A DNA stretch of 64,000 bases from Candidatus Epilinea brevis (GTDB lineage: Bacteria > Chloroflexota > Anaerolineae > Epilineales > Epilineaceae). Positions 1 through 9,429 of the stretch are shown one piece after another. The position numbers and the translations under genes are program-made. The DNA lies in NCBI GenBank assembly GCA_016710785.1, contig JADJUE010000001.1:1-64000 (forward strand), read 5' to 3'. The notes under the pieces were generated by a model. It worked only from the letters and a program-made list of their open reading frames with translations. It was not told the DNA's origin and searched no databases. Each line of letters starts with the position of its first letter. Position 1 is the first letter of the stretch.

Positions 1-878
1 ATGAGGCCGCCCTCCGCGAGGGTGCAGTCGCCGTTGTTGCCGCCGGTGAAGCAGCTGCCGGGCACGCCCACCAGACCAGGGGCAGCTGCAACACCCATCG
101 CGCGCGCCGGTAGCGTTGCCCACGCCGGAGTTGAGGAAGGCGAATCCCACCCCGCAGGCAAGTCGCCCGGCGCGGTGTATCTGAAGTGGCTCGGGCTCAT
201 TGCGGTGGGCCGCGTCCTGGAGCCAGGAACTGCGGCGGGGGATGGTGGTGGCGGCGGGGGCGTGGGCAGGCAGTTGAGGGGGTCTGCCCGGTGTTGGTGG
301 CTTCGCGGGTATGGTTGATGGAACCTGGCCCACGTGAACTGCGAGTAAGGGCCAGCCGGTGTTCCGGCAGTTGCGGCGACCGTCCCAAGGGCTCGGCGCC
401 GGCCTCGGTCACGCCGATGTCGGTGCTCGAAAGGCCGCTGGTCGCTCCACCCACCGCCACGGAAAGCCGCCTTCGTAGCTGAGGTGAACTGGATCACGAC
501 ATTGGCCGGGCTCACCAGCGCCAGGCCGTCGGGGCTGCCGTTCTGCAGGCCGTTCGCGGCCAGGCCGAAGTTCAGGGTCCCACAGCTCTGGCCGTTGCTG
601 GCGTGCGGGCCCGGCCAGGTTGATGGTGCCACTGGGCGCCGCCGGTGCCGGCGTACAGCACCACCGTCCAACCGGTCAGACCGGTGCTCGTGGGGCCGCG
701 ATCTCGACGCCTTCGTCGGCGTCGGTGCGAAAAAGGTCGGCACGCAGCCTGCTGATGAACACCGACCGCGCAGCGGTCAGATCGCGCGTGAAGCCCACAG
801 CAGGATGGCGCCCAGACAGGCCAGTGCGCGGCAGACGGCGCACGATGGTGTGCAGGCGAGAAGGTTCCCTGGGAGCAT
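1..878 (-). CDS. Lamin-tail-domain secreted protein, frame-broken and cut by the window start
   Basis: Reading the minus strand with several frame changes gives a coherent protein: a hydrophobic N-terminal segment (ALACLGAILLWASRA), then a lamin-tail-like domain with the segments SVFI, TDADEGVEIA, STGLTGWTVVLY, CGTLNFGLA, GLQNGSPDGLALV, ANVVIQF, GLSSTDIGV, SQFTWA and NTGQT in family order. The tail PGSCFTGGNNGDCTLAEGG reaches the window edge, so the C-terminus is missing. Such domains occur in secreted bacterial nucleases and surface proteins; which one this is cannot be told. The start at 878 is the ATG before the hydrophobic segment; an alternative ATG lies at 892. The frame changes are spread through the gene and probably come from sequence errors, though a real pseudogene is possible. 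Confidence 0.5.
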
Positions 879-969
879 GGCGGAAACACCATGACGACCG
901 GAGCACCGGGCGCCATCACCCCGTATTAACGGTATTGCTGCGGCTGCGGATGCGGGGGCGGGCGTTAAC

Positions 970-1711
970 TTAAACGGGAGAGCCTGCGGATCCTGATCCC
1001 GCGGCCAGCATCAGGGCAAGGCGCCACGTTCTCGTTCCAAGGGGTGTAAACTGTCCATGGCGAAGCGTCGGACCATGCCGTCCAAGAAGAAGACCTGGTA
1101 GCTGCCGTATCACGGTCGCCGTCGTCAGGTCGGCCTTGTCCAGCCCGCCTACGACCTGCACCGACCAGCAGGCGGCGGTCGCAGACGGCCCGCGGCTCCA
1201 CCGGCGTCAGGCGACCGGAAGCAGGGCGCGATGCGGCAGCGGCCCGGGCCGCCGGGGCCGGAGGGCGTCGCTGTCGGCCGCGGCCCGGATGGTCGGCCGC
1301 GTGGGGCTGCCATCACAGGGCGCCACTCTGCAACGGCGCTGGGTGGGGCGGGGCAGGCATTCACGGATTCCTTGGCACAGTCCATGATGAAGCGCCATTC
1401 GCCACCGCCGCCAAGGCCCGACACGCAGCTCTCGCGGCACGTTCTGAACTGATGCCCCGTTCCTTGCAGCTCGAACCATTATGATGCGGCTGCTGTCATC
1501 GGTGAACTGCATGCGCACCGTGCCGCCGCGATGGGTGACGCCACAGAAGCGTATGACGGTGTCGTCGGCGAGGGGACCGGGGACGGGGCGGGTGGCAGGG
1601 GGCGGGCCAGGCGGCGCTGCGCGAGCACCCCGGGGAGCGCTGAACCCCTGCTCAGACCGACAGCAACCAGGGCGGCTAGGGCGACTCCAGAGACAAAGAC
1701 TCAACACGCAT
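970..1711 (-). CDS. Possible secreted Cys-containing protein, frame-broken, unrecognised
   Basis: From an ATG at 1711 the minus strand encodes, after a frame change, a signal-like segment (ALVAVGLSRGSALPG), a short Pro/Ser/Thr part and then a stretch with believable composition: VIRFCGVTHRGGTVRMQF, DDSSRIIMV, FRTCRESCVSG, EWRFIMDCAKESV. The Cys pattern and signal-like start suggest an exported protein. No family is recognised. The frame is lost several times; the last open stretch ends at 970. Both boundaries are estimates. Confidence 0.25.
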
Positions 1712-2022
1712 CGAGGATCGGATGGACATCACAGGCTCACGCAGGAATACCGCGGCGCCCGGCGCTCCGGCGGCACTTGTTCACAACTCAGGCTGGCGCT
1801 GGATTCGGGTCTGAAGACCGGCGGCCGCCTGTCTGGCGGCCTGCGGATCCGAGACGGTAGCGATTCATCGCATGGGGAGGTGCGGTGCCCCGTGCGGGAC
1901 ATGCCGCCGAACGATAACCCACCTGCGGCAAAGGGCTAGCGGCTGTTTGCGGCAAACGGGTCGGCTTAGGTAGACGATGGCCGAGGCCGCCCACCCCAGA
2001 ACTCCCTGAAGCGGTACCGCCA
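1712..2022. other. Stretch without a supported gene
   Basis: No reading frame here looks protein-like on either strand. It lies between the end of the FNT transporter gene and the start of the unrecognised secreted gene, both on the minus strand, so it could hold that gene's promoter. I see no convincing -35/-10 pair or hairpin. Confidence 0.3.
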
Positions 2023-2979
2023 TTACGCCTCCCGAAGGGGAGGACCGCCATCCTCCTTCCCAGCGGGGAGGTCGGGAGGGGGGCCACAGTGGCTGCTCTC
2101 TCCTCGCGTCACCCCCGCCGGATGCCGCAGGTACACGAACCAGCGTACACCAGGCTCACCAACAGGCCGCCGCCCACCATGTTGCCCAAGGTCGCCGGGC
2201 AGCAGGACGCCGCTCGGAAAGCCCCCAGCTCATATCCACGAAGGCTTCCTGAGCGTTGCCGATGCCGCTCAGAAGGCCGCCGGCGCCAGGTCGCGGGTCA
2301 AGAGGCCACGGGCACCAGGTACAGGTCTGCGATGGTAATGCTTTCGAAACCCGGCGGCCACGAAGGCGGGCTACGGGCGGCACCACGGCCAGTACGCGAT
2401 CGGTGGTGGAGCGCGCCGAGTAAGCTCTCAGCCAGATCGCCAGGCAGACCACGGCGTTGCCCAGAATGTGCCCAGGACGAAGGTGGCCAGGAAGTTCCTG
2501 GCCGTACGGCCTGCGCCGTGGGCTACTTGCGCCGCGCCCACCGCCCCGCGCCCGAAGCCGTAATGCCCAGCGCCGAAGGTCAGGCGGCCGTGCCGAGAGC
2601 GCCCACAGCGTTGCCCACGATCACCAGAGCTCCAGTTGCGCAGCAGCCGCCGCGTGGACACCGCTGCCCCACCCAGCTTGGGCGGGATGATCAGCACGTT
2701 GCCGGTGAACAGCTCAGCTCCGCCCACCACCACCAGGATCAGCCCCAGGCTGAAGACCAGACCGATCAGCACCCGCGCCAGGCCGAATAGCAATCCGGCC
2801 GACTCCGGCTGCGGCCACGGTGTCAAACACCCCGCACCCAGAGCGATGTTGCGCCCCGCCCAACACGGCCAGGACGAAGGTGACGTCGGTCGGCAGCGCG
2901 GCCTTGCGAATGCCCAGCCCCTGAGCGCGCTGGGCCATCTGCGGCGGCAGGAGGGCGTCGAGGGTGCGGGGTTTGTCAC
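2023..2979 (-). CDS. focA: Formate/nitrite transporter (FNT family), frame-broken
   Basis: Membrane channel of the FNT family, expected to move formate across the cytoplasmic membrane as a pentamer. Joining frames on the minus strand gives DALLPPQMAQRA near the N-terminus, then GLVFSLGLILVVVGG-AELFTGN (the FNT signature), LRNWS, TFGAGHYGFG, FLATFVLG, ALVCLAIWLAYSARS and near the end AFVAAGFEHS/ANLYLVP-like pieces followed by YWFVYLRHPAG. Length and order fit the usual 270-290 residues. The start is the GTG at 2979 (MTNPAP); the stop at 2023 is the first in the last good frame. At least four indels are needed. It is divergent from the formate dehydrogenase operon, so formate rather than nitrite is the likely substrate. 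The symbol is by family. Confidence 0.7.
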
Positions 2980-3236
2980 GGCATTTCCGGCGATGAGGGG
3001 GATTCACGTGGCGTAGCGTCAGGTCGCGCGCATGGTAGCGCCAGGCGCGGGCGGGGGGCGGCGAGGCAAGCCCGTTGCCCATCCCCTTTCACTCGCTCTC
3101 CTCGGAAAGCAAAATCATCTTGACCCCGGCGCCGCACCGCGCATACTGTGGCCGACGATCCTGTGATTCCCGGTTGCGGTCTGTACGCGGCCGGGATCGC
3201 CGGATCTGATTCTTCAGACCGCCAAGGAGCGCGAGC
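2980..3236. promoter_or_regulatory. Divergent intergenic region between FNT gene and fds operon
   Basis: This gap separates the minus-strand transporter from the plus-strand formate dehydrogenase genes, so it should hold both promoters. On the plus strand TTGACC at 3120-3125 is followed 16 bases later by CATACT at 3142-3147, a weak candidate promoter for fdsG. The frame before GTG 3237 is not protein-like. Nothing else is clear. Confidence 0.35.
3120..3147 (+). promoter_or_regulatory. Weak candidate promoter of the fds operon
   Basis: TTGACC (3120-3125) and CATACT (3142-3147) are 16 bases apart, about 90 bases before the fdsG start. The -10 is a poor match. Confidence 0.3.
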
Positions 3237-3765
3237 GTGACTGGCGAAACATCGTGCCGATAGCGGTGCCGACACCCGCTTCTCCCGGTCCGCGGACCGG
3301 GGCCTCGGTCGGTGGTGGCGGACCTCGCCCTTCCGCGGCGCCCTGATGCCCATGCCGTACAAAAGCAGCGCGAGTTCGGCTACGTCGACGGCAGGCCGTT
3401 CCCCTGTTGGCGGACATCTTGAACCTTCGGTGGCCGACGTGCACGGTGTCGTCACCCCACCGCGACTTCCGTGATACCCCGCCGAGGGGACCGGTGGTGC
3501 GCTCTTGCCGCGCCGAGGCCTGCCAGGCCGTCGGGTCGGAAGCGCTGGCTGAGCATGCCGAGTGGACTCTGCCTTGGGCGGAGCGGCGGCGGCCTGGGAG
3601 TCAATGAGGTCTACTGTCTGGGCAACTGTGCTCCTGGGACCGTCGGTGACCATCGACGGACCGGCTGCACGCCGGCATGGACGCCGTTCGCCTGAGCGCT
3701 ACTGGCCGAGGCCCTGGGCGGCGAGCAGGAGGCGCGGCGCGCGGCGGGAGGCAGCCTCGGCGTGA
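3237..3765 (+). CDS. fdsG: NAD-dependent formate dehydrogenase gamma subunit (NuoE-like), frame-broken
   Basis: Thioredoxin-like [2Fe-2S] subunit that passes electrons between the formate dehydrogenase core and the NADH-forming beta subunit. Frames combine to give HAVQ..REFGYVDGR, LLADILNL, DFRDTPP, VVRSCRAEACQAVGSEALAEHAE and EVYCLGNCAPG followed by VTIDG. The four cluster cysteines are visible: CRAEAC (two) and CLGNC (two), spaced as in NuoE. The start is the GTG at 3237 with AAGGAG seven bases upstream. The stop TGA at 3763-3765 overlaps the GTG start of fdsB. Several indels break the frame. First gene of fdsG-fdsB-fdsA. Confidence 0.75.
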
Positions 3766-5306
3766 GCGCCGTCACCGTCGTCCGGCGCGGACGCCGCCGC
3801 CCGCTCCGGTGGGCGCCGACAAGGTCGCGCAGCCCTGGCCCAGGCGACCGCGGCCTCCGGCCGCTTGGTCAACATCGTCCGCAACGGCTCCCGGGGCATG
3901 CTGTGGCTGGAGCCACTGGTGGAGGTGGCGACTCCGCCGCCGGACGGTGGTGGCCTATGGCCCGGTGAGTCCTGAGACCTGCCCGGCCTCCTGGACGCCG
4001 GCCTGCTGGACGGCGGCGCGCATCCTCCGGCTGGGGCCGACCGAGGACCTGCCCTGGATGCGCGGCCAGCAGCGGGTCACCTTCGCCCGCGTGGGCCTGG
4101 ACGATCCCCCTGTCCCCTGGCGGCCTACGAGGCCCAGGGCGGCTGGGCCGGCCCGCGCCGGGCCTTGGCGATGGCGCCCGTGGACGTGGTTAAAGAGGTC
4201 ACCGATTCCGGCCTGCGCGGTCGCGGCGGTGCCGGATTCCCCGCCGGCATCAAGTGGAACACCGTCGCGCGCAGCAACCCGCGGGCCTCAAATTCGTCTG
4301 CGCCAACGCCGACGAGGGCGACAGCGGCACCTTCGCCGACCGCATGCTGATGGAGGGCGACCCCTTCAGCCTCATCGAGGGCATGGCCATCTGTGCCCAC
4401 GCCGTGGGGGCCAGTGAGGGCTACATCTACCTGCGTTCGGAGTATCCGGACGCCATCGCGGTGATGGGTGAGGCCCTGGAGCGGGCGCGTGCGGCCGGCT
4501 GGCTGGGCGCGAGCGTCGCCGGCTCAGGGATGGCCTTCGACATCTTCCTGCGCGAGGGCGCCGGCTCTACATCTGCGGCGAGGAGACGGCGATGCTGGAG
4601 AGCCTGGAGGGCAAACGCGGCGTCGTGCGCGCCAAGCCGCCGCTGCCGGCCATCGAGGGGCTCTTCCGGGCGGCCGACTGTGGTCAACAATGTGCTGACC
4701 TTGGCGACGGTACCGGCCATCCTCGCCGATGGCGCCGCGGCCTACCAGGCCCTGGGCATGGGCCGCTCGCGCGGCACGCAGGTGTTCCAGCTGGGCGGCA
4801 ACGTGAAGCAGGGCGGTATCGTCGAGCGGGCCTTCGGCGTGACCCTGCGCGAGCTGGTGGAGGGTTACGGCGGCGGCACCTTCAGCGGCCGGCCCCTGCG
4901 CGCCCTGCAGGTGGGCGGGCCCCTGGGCGCCCACCTGCCGGCCGACGGCCTGGACCTGCCCAATGGACTACGAGGCCCTCGCCGCCGCCAAGGCCCTCTT
5001 GGGCCACGGCGGCGTGGTGCTCTTCGACGACACGGTTGACATGGCCCGGCAGGCACGCTTCGCCATGGCCTTCTGCGCCGAGGAATCCTGCGGCAAGTGC
5101 ACCCCTTGCCGCATCGGCGCCGTGCGCGGCGTCGAGGTGCTGGACCGCATCATCGCCGGCGAGGACCGCGAGGCCAACCTCCATCCTCCTCAGCGACCTC
5201 TGCGAGGTGATGACCGACGGCTCGCTCTGCGCCATGGGCGGCCTGACACCCCCTGCCGGTACGCTCGGCCCTGGCCCATTTCGGCGCGGACCTGCCGCAA
5301 AAATGA
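3762..5306 (+). CDS. fdsB: NAD-dependent formate dehydrogenase beta subunit (NuoF-like), frame-broken
   Basis: FMN- and NAD-binding subunit that hands electrons to NAD+. The N-terminal third matches the FdsB-specific thioredoxin-like part (GADKVAQ, IVRNGSRGMLWLEPLVEV, VAYGPVSPE, RVTFARVGLDDP). Then comes the NuoF core: GLRGRGGAGFPAGIKW (nucleotide/FMN loop), VCANADEGDSGTFADR, SLIEGMAICAHAVG, YICGEETAMLESLEG, VVNNVLTLATVP, and the [4Fe-4S] motif ESCGKCTPCRIG with a later Cys in LSDLCEVMTDGSLCAMGG. The corrected length is about 515 residues, normal for FdsB. The start overlaps the stop of fdsG; the stop TGA is at 5304-5306. Indels are seen around 3800-4110, 4265, 4565, 4670, 4965 and 5180. Confidence 0.85.
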
Positions 5307-5419
5307 AAGCCGCGCTCAGCCAAAGTTTCGGGTTTGGCGGGTGTGCTTCCGCGCGACTGTGCGCGCTTCGCTGGGTCATGCCCAGGCGGGGCTCCGCCGA
5401 CCACTGAGGAAGAAACGCC

Positions 5420-8400
5420 ATGATCATGAACCCCCTGCGCGAACGCGACCTGGGCACGCCGGCCCGCAAGGGCGAGGCGACGGTGCAGCTGACCATCGAC
5501 GGCCAGCCGATCGCCGTGGCGGCCGGCACCTCCATCGTGCGTGCCGCCGCCCTGGCGGGCGTGGAGGTGCCCAAGCTCTGCGCCACCGACAGCCTGGAGG
5601 CCTTTGGCTCCTGCCGCCTCTGCCTGGTGGAGATCGAGGGCCGCGGCGGCACGCCGGCTTCCTGCACCACGCCGGTGGCTCCGGGCATGGTGGTGCGCAC
5701 CCAGAGCGACAAGCTGGCGGCTGCGCCGCGGGGTGATGGAGCTGTACATCTCCGACCATCCGCTTGACTGCCTCACCTGCGCCGCCAACGGCGACTGCGA
5801 GCTGCAGGACATGGCCGGCGCGGTGGGCCTGCGCGATGTGCGCTACGGCTTCGACGGCGAGAACCACCTGGGCCAGGCGGTGGACGACAGCAACCCCTAC
5901 TTCGCGTTCGACGAGAGCAAGTGCATCGTCTGCAACCGCTGCGTGCGCGCCTGCGAAGAGCAGCAGGGCACGTTCGCCTTGACCATCCAAGGCCGCGGCT
6001 TCGACAGCAAGGTGCCCGGCCCGGGCAGCTTCTTCTTCGACTCGGATTGCGTCAGCTGCGGCGCCTGCGTGCAGGCCTGCCCCCACGGCCACCCTCTCGG
6101 AGAAGAGCCTCATCCAGCTGGGCCAGCCGCGACGGGTGGTGGAAACCACCTGCGCCTACTGCGGCGTGGGCTGTTCCTTCCGCGCCGAGATGCAGGGCGA
6201 GACGGTCGTGCGCATGGTGCCTTCCAAGGGCGGCGGGGCCAACGAGGGCCATTCCTGCGTCAAGGGCCGCTTCGCCTGGGGCTATGCCACGCATGCCGAA
6301 CGGCAGACCAAGCCGATGCTGCGCGACAGCATCGACGAGCCCTGGCGGGCGGTGAGTTGGGAGGAGGCCATCGCCCACACGGCGACGCGGCTGCAGGAGA
6401 TCCAGGCGCGCTACGGGCGAGGGGCCATCGGCGGCATCACCTCCTCGCGCTGCACCAACGAAGAGGTCTTCGTGGTGCAGAAGATGGTGCGGGCGGCCTT
6501 TGGCAACAACAACGTGGACACCTGCGCCCGGGTCTGCCATTCGCCCACGGGCTACGGGCTCAAGACCACCTTCGGCACCTCGGCGGGCACACAGGACTTC
6601 AAGTCGGTGGAAGCGGCCGACGTCATCCTGCTGATCGGCGCCAACCCCACCGCGGCCCATCCGGTGTTCGCCTCGCGGATGAAGCAGCGCCTGCGCGAAG
6701 GGGCGCGGCTGATCGTGCTGGACCCGCGACGCATCGAGCTGGTGCGCACGCCGCACATCGCGGCCGAGCATCACCTGCAACTGAGACCGGGCACCAATGT
6801 GGCGGTGATCAACGCGATGGCCCATGTCATCGTCACCGAGGAGCTGGTGGACCAGAGCTTCATCGACGCCCGCTGCGAGACGGACAGCTTCGAGCATTGG
6901 GCCAGCTTCATCAGCCGGCCGGAGCACAGCCCGGAGGCCACGGCGGACCATACGGGGGTGCCGGCGGACCTGCTGCGCCAGGCGGCGCGGCTCTACGCCA
7001 CGGGCGGCAACGCCGCGATCTACTACGGCCTGGGGGTAACAGAGCACAGTCAGGGCTCGACGATGGTCATGGGCATGGCCAACCTGGCCATGGCCACAGG
7101 GAACATCGGCCGCGATGGCGTGGGCGTCAACCCGCTGCGTGGCCAGAACAACGTGCAGGGCGCCTGCGACATGGGCTCCTTCCCGCACGAGTTCTCGGGC
7201 TACCGCCATGTGTCGGACGATGCCACGCGCGAGATGTTCGCCTCGCTGTGGGGCACGGAACTGAGCGCTCTGCCGGGCCTGCGCATCCCCAACATGCTGG
7301 ACGCGGCGGTGGGCGGCGAGTTCAAGGGCCTCTTTGTGCAGGGCGAGGACATCGCCCAGTCGGACCCGAACACGGCCCATGTGACGGCGGCCCTGAAGGC
7401 CATGGAGCTGGTCATCGTGCAGGACCTCTTCCTCAACGAGACGGCCCGCTACGCCCATGTCTTCTTCCCCGGCACCTCCTTCCTGGAGAAGGACGGTACC
7501 TTCACCAACGCCGAGCGGCGCATCAACCGCGTGCGCCCGGCGATGCAGAGCCAGACGGGCAAGCAGGAATGGCAGGTGGTGGCTGAGCTTTCGGCCGCCT
7601 TGGGTTATCCGATGCATTATGACAATGCTTCGGCGATCATGGACGAGATCGCCGCGCTCACGCCCACCTTCCGCGGCGTCTCCTTCGCCAGTCTGGACGC
7701 CGAAGGCAGCATGCAATGGCCGGTGAACGCGGCGGCGCCGCATGGCACGCCGATCATGCATGTACAGGGTTTCGTGCGCGGCAAGGGCCACTTCATCGAG
7801 ACGCCCTTCGTGCCCACGGAGGAGCGCTCGACGCGGCGCTTCCCGCTGCTGCTGACGACGGGACGCATCCTCAGCCAGTACAACGTGGGCGCCCAGACGC
7901 GGCGCACGGCCAACGTGGTATGGCACGAGGCGGACGTGTTGGAGATCCACCCGGCTGACGCGGAGCTGCGGGGCATCCAGGACGGCGACGCGGTGCGGCT
8001 GGCCAGCCGCGTTGGCGACACCACGCTCCCGGCGCAGATCACGGACCGGGTGCCGCCGGGCGTGGTCTACACCACCTTCCACCATCCCGAGACGGGCGCC
8101 AACATGGTGACGACCGATTTCAGCGACTGGGCGACGAACTGCCCGGAGTACAAGGTGACGGCGGTGGAGGTGACGCCGGCGCGGGCGACGGTGGCGGCCA
8201 TGGCGGGAGCCGACGGCCACGGCTCAGCCTACCACCACGACAGCCGCCTCGACGCCCTGGCGCGCATGGCCAACCACATCGCGGCCCAGTTCCCGCAGAT
8301 GGGCGACGGCGAGGCGGCAGACCAGGTGGCGGCGCATATCAAGAGCTTCTGGGAAGCGGACATGCGCGCCGACCTGCTGGATCTGGCCGGGCGCGAGCCG

Positions 8401-8469
8401 GGCAAGCTGGAGTCGCGGGCGCGGTTGGCGGTGGCGCGGCTAGGGGCGGAGCGGGTGGCGGCGGACTGA
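5420..8469 (+). CDS. fdsA: NAD-dependent formate dehydrogenase alpha subunit, fused to a delta-subunit-like C-terminus
   Basis: Catalytic molybdopterin subunit that oxidises formate to CO2. Domains in order: NuoG-like [2Fe-2S] part (LCATDSLEAFGSCRLCLVE), His-Cys [4Fe-4S] site (HPLDCLTCAANGDCELQ), two ferredoxin clusters (CIVCNRCVRAC, CVSCGACVQAC), the CAYCGVGC cluster site, then the bis-MGD domains. The active-site residue is Cys (TGC at 6535-6537 in ARVCHSPTG), not selenocysteine. The last ~79 residues (8230-8469; LARMANHIAAQF, VAAHIKSFWEADMRADLLDLA) resemble the separate FdsD subunit. Two indels break the frame: a lost base near 5728 and an extra C in the CCCCC run near 6085; from there the frame is clean. 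ATG 5420 has GAGGAAGAA upstream. Corrected length is about 1016 residues. Confidence 0.92.
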
Positions 8470-8496
8470 GGGGAGTTCCAGGAGGCCGTGAGCGGC

Positions 8497-8718
8497 TCAG
8501 GCGGTTCTCCGGCCCTCATGGACGACAGCTACGATCTCCTCCTGCGTCATACCGAGATCAAGGCCTTGGACGTCGAGTGGCGAGCCGGTCTTCTCGGCCA
8601 GGCGAAGCACGAACACGTTCCCGTCGCGGCGGCGGATGCGCACCTCTCCATCCCGACGGGCTTGTTCCAGAAGCGCAGCCAGGTGCTGTCTCGCTTCTGA
8701 GTAGGTGAACTCCATCAT
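8497..8718 (-). CDS. Phd/YefM-type antitoxin
   Basis: A 73-residue protein starting MMEFTYSEARQHLAALLEQA, the usual N-terminal DNA-binding half of Phd/YefM antitoxins (residues 3-45), followed by RDGNVFVLR and an acidic toxin-binding tail (LDLGMTQEEIVAVV). It should neutralise the PIN toxin encoded immediately upstream. Its ATG (8716-8718) overlaps the toxin stop in an ATGA, so the pair is translationally coupled. The order is unusual: the toxin is first and the antitoxin second. It converges on fdsA with a 27-base gap. Confidence 0.8.
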   Translation of the reverse strand: MMEFTYSEARQHLAALLEQARRDGEVRIRRRDGNVFVLRLAEKTGSPLDVQGLDLGMTQEEIVAVVHEGRRTA

Positions 8719-9113
8719 GGTCGCAGCTCCAGGATCTCAATTCCAGCAACTCGGGCGGCTCGCTGAAGGCCCTTGTCCAGCGTGAGCAACGGAGCCTTCT
8801 GCGCCAACGCGCAGGCGATGAGGTACGCGTCATAAGCGTACAGGTCATGGGTTGAAGCCAGATCCAGGGCCAAGGCCAGATCAACCTCCATGAAGCGAAT
8901 CGGGATGGCAGCGTAGGCCCTGATGGCCTGTTGCGCTTGCGTCAGCGTGGCTCGTCGTCGCTTGAGGAGGGCCGATAGGGCATTGCCAACCTCCCAATGA
9001 ACGGAACCCGGTGCCGCAAGTTCGGCACCCAGAGTGGCGTCAACCAAAGCGGCACGCTCCGGTTCGTTGACGAGTACGGCAATGATGGCCGATGTATCGA
9101 TGATGACAAGCAT
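8715..9113 (-). CDS. vapC: PIN-domain ribonuclease toxin (VapC family)
   Basis: 132 residues with the PIN nuclease fold: Asp in VIIDTSAIIAVL (about residue 6), Glu in HWEVGNALSALL (about 41), Asp in DLYAYDAYLIACAL (about 95) and Asp in LLTLDKGLQ (about 114) form the acidic Mg2+ site. Members cleave tRNA or other RNA when freed from their antitoxin. It is the first gene of a two-gene unit, upstream of the Phd/YefM antitoxin. The start ATG at 9113 lies only five bases after a -10 hexamer, so the transcript should be leaderless. Confidence 0.85.
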   Translation of the reverse strand: MLVIIDTSAIIAVLVNEPERAALVDATLGAELAAPGSVHWEVGNALSALLKRRRATLTQAQQAIRAYAAIPIRFMEVDLALALDLASTHDLYAYDAYLIACALAQKAPLLTLDKGLQRAARVAGIEILELRP

Positions 9114-9118
9114 GCCGA

Positions 9119-9147
9119 ATTGTACAATTGTCTACAAACAGGGTCAA
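9119..9147 (-). promoter_or_regulatory. Near-consensus promoter of the toxin-first TA pair, probably leaderless
   Basis: Minus strand: TTGACC (9147-9142), 17-base spacer, TACAAT (9124-9119), then five bases to the ATG at 9113. Transcription would begin at or next to the start codon. The -10 overlaps a TTGTA-N8-TACAA inverted repeat (9120-9137) that could be the autoregulatory operator. Confidence 0.6.
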
Positions 9148-9149
9148 AG

Positions 9150-9228
9150 GGACGCATCCTCAGCCAATACAACGTTCGCGACCAGACGCGGCGCACAGCC
9201 AACTCGGACATGCTGGAGCTGGCCGGAA
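9150..9228 (+). pseudogene. Fragment of a second fdsA-like gene
   Basis: About 80 bases closely match fdsA at 7860-7950. The fragment translates as GRILSQYNVRDQTRRTAN then SDMLELAG; fdsA has GRILSQYNVGAQTRRTAN, then VVWHEADVLEIH. Relative to fdsA it has a 15-base (five-codon) deletion and scattered changes, many at third positions. No start, no flanking homology and no continuation are seen. It starts three bases beyond the -35 of the toxin promoter. It looks like the scar of a diverged or duplicated molybdopterin oxidoreductase gene. Confidence 0.75.
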
Positions 9229-9324
9229 TACGCACGTGATCGCCTCGAAGCCACTTGCTTGCCGTCGCTCCTGTTGCTTTACCGTCGGAGCGAAAGGCAC
9301 CGACGATCCCCGAATCGGTCGGGA

Positions 9325-9354
9325 TTGACGAGACCTGTCGGCCGGCGGTATCCT
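9325..9354 (+). promoter_or_regulatory. Candidate promoter for the small membrane protein
   Basis: TTGACG (9325-9330) and TATCCT (9349-9354) are separated by 18 bases, about 75 bases before the ATG at 9430. A ribosome site GGAGG lies at 9417-9421. Confidence 0.35.
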
Positions 9355-9429
9355 CGCTCGCCATAGCGACGACGACTTCCCTTACCCGGGCCGACGGCTC
9401 AATTCCAACCTACCCTGGAGGCCTGTCCC

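Noticed and set aside
5720..6090. Frame changes in fdsA as possible programmed frameshifting or selenocysteine
   Set aside because: They are single-base indels, one in a C-run, without TGA at a conserved Cys, and neighbouring genes are broken in the same way.
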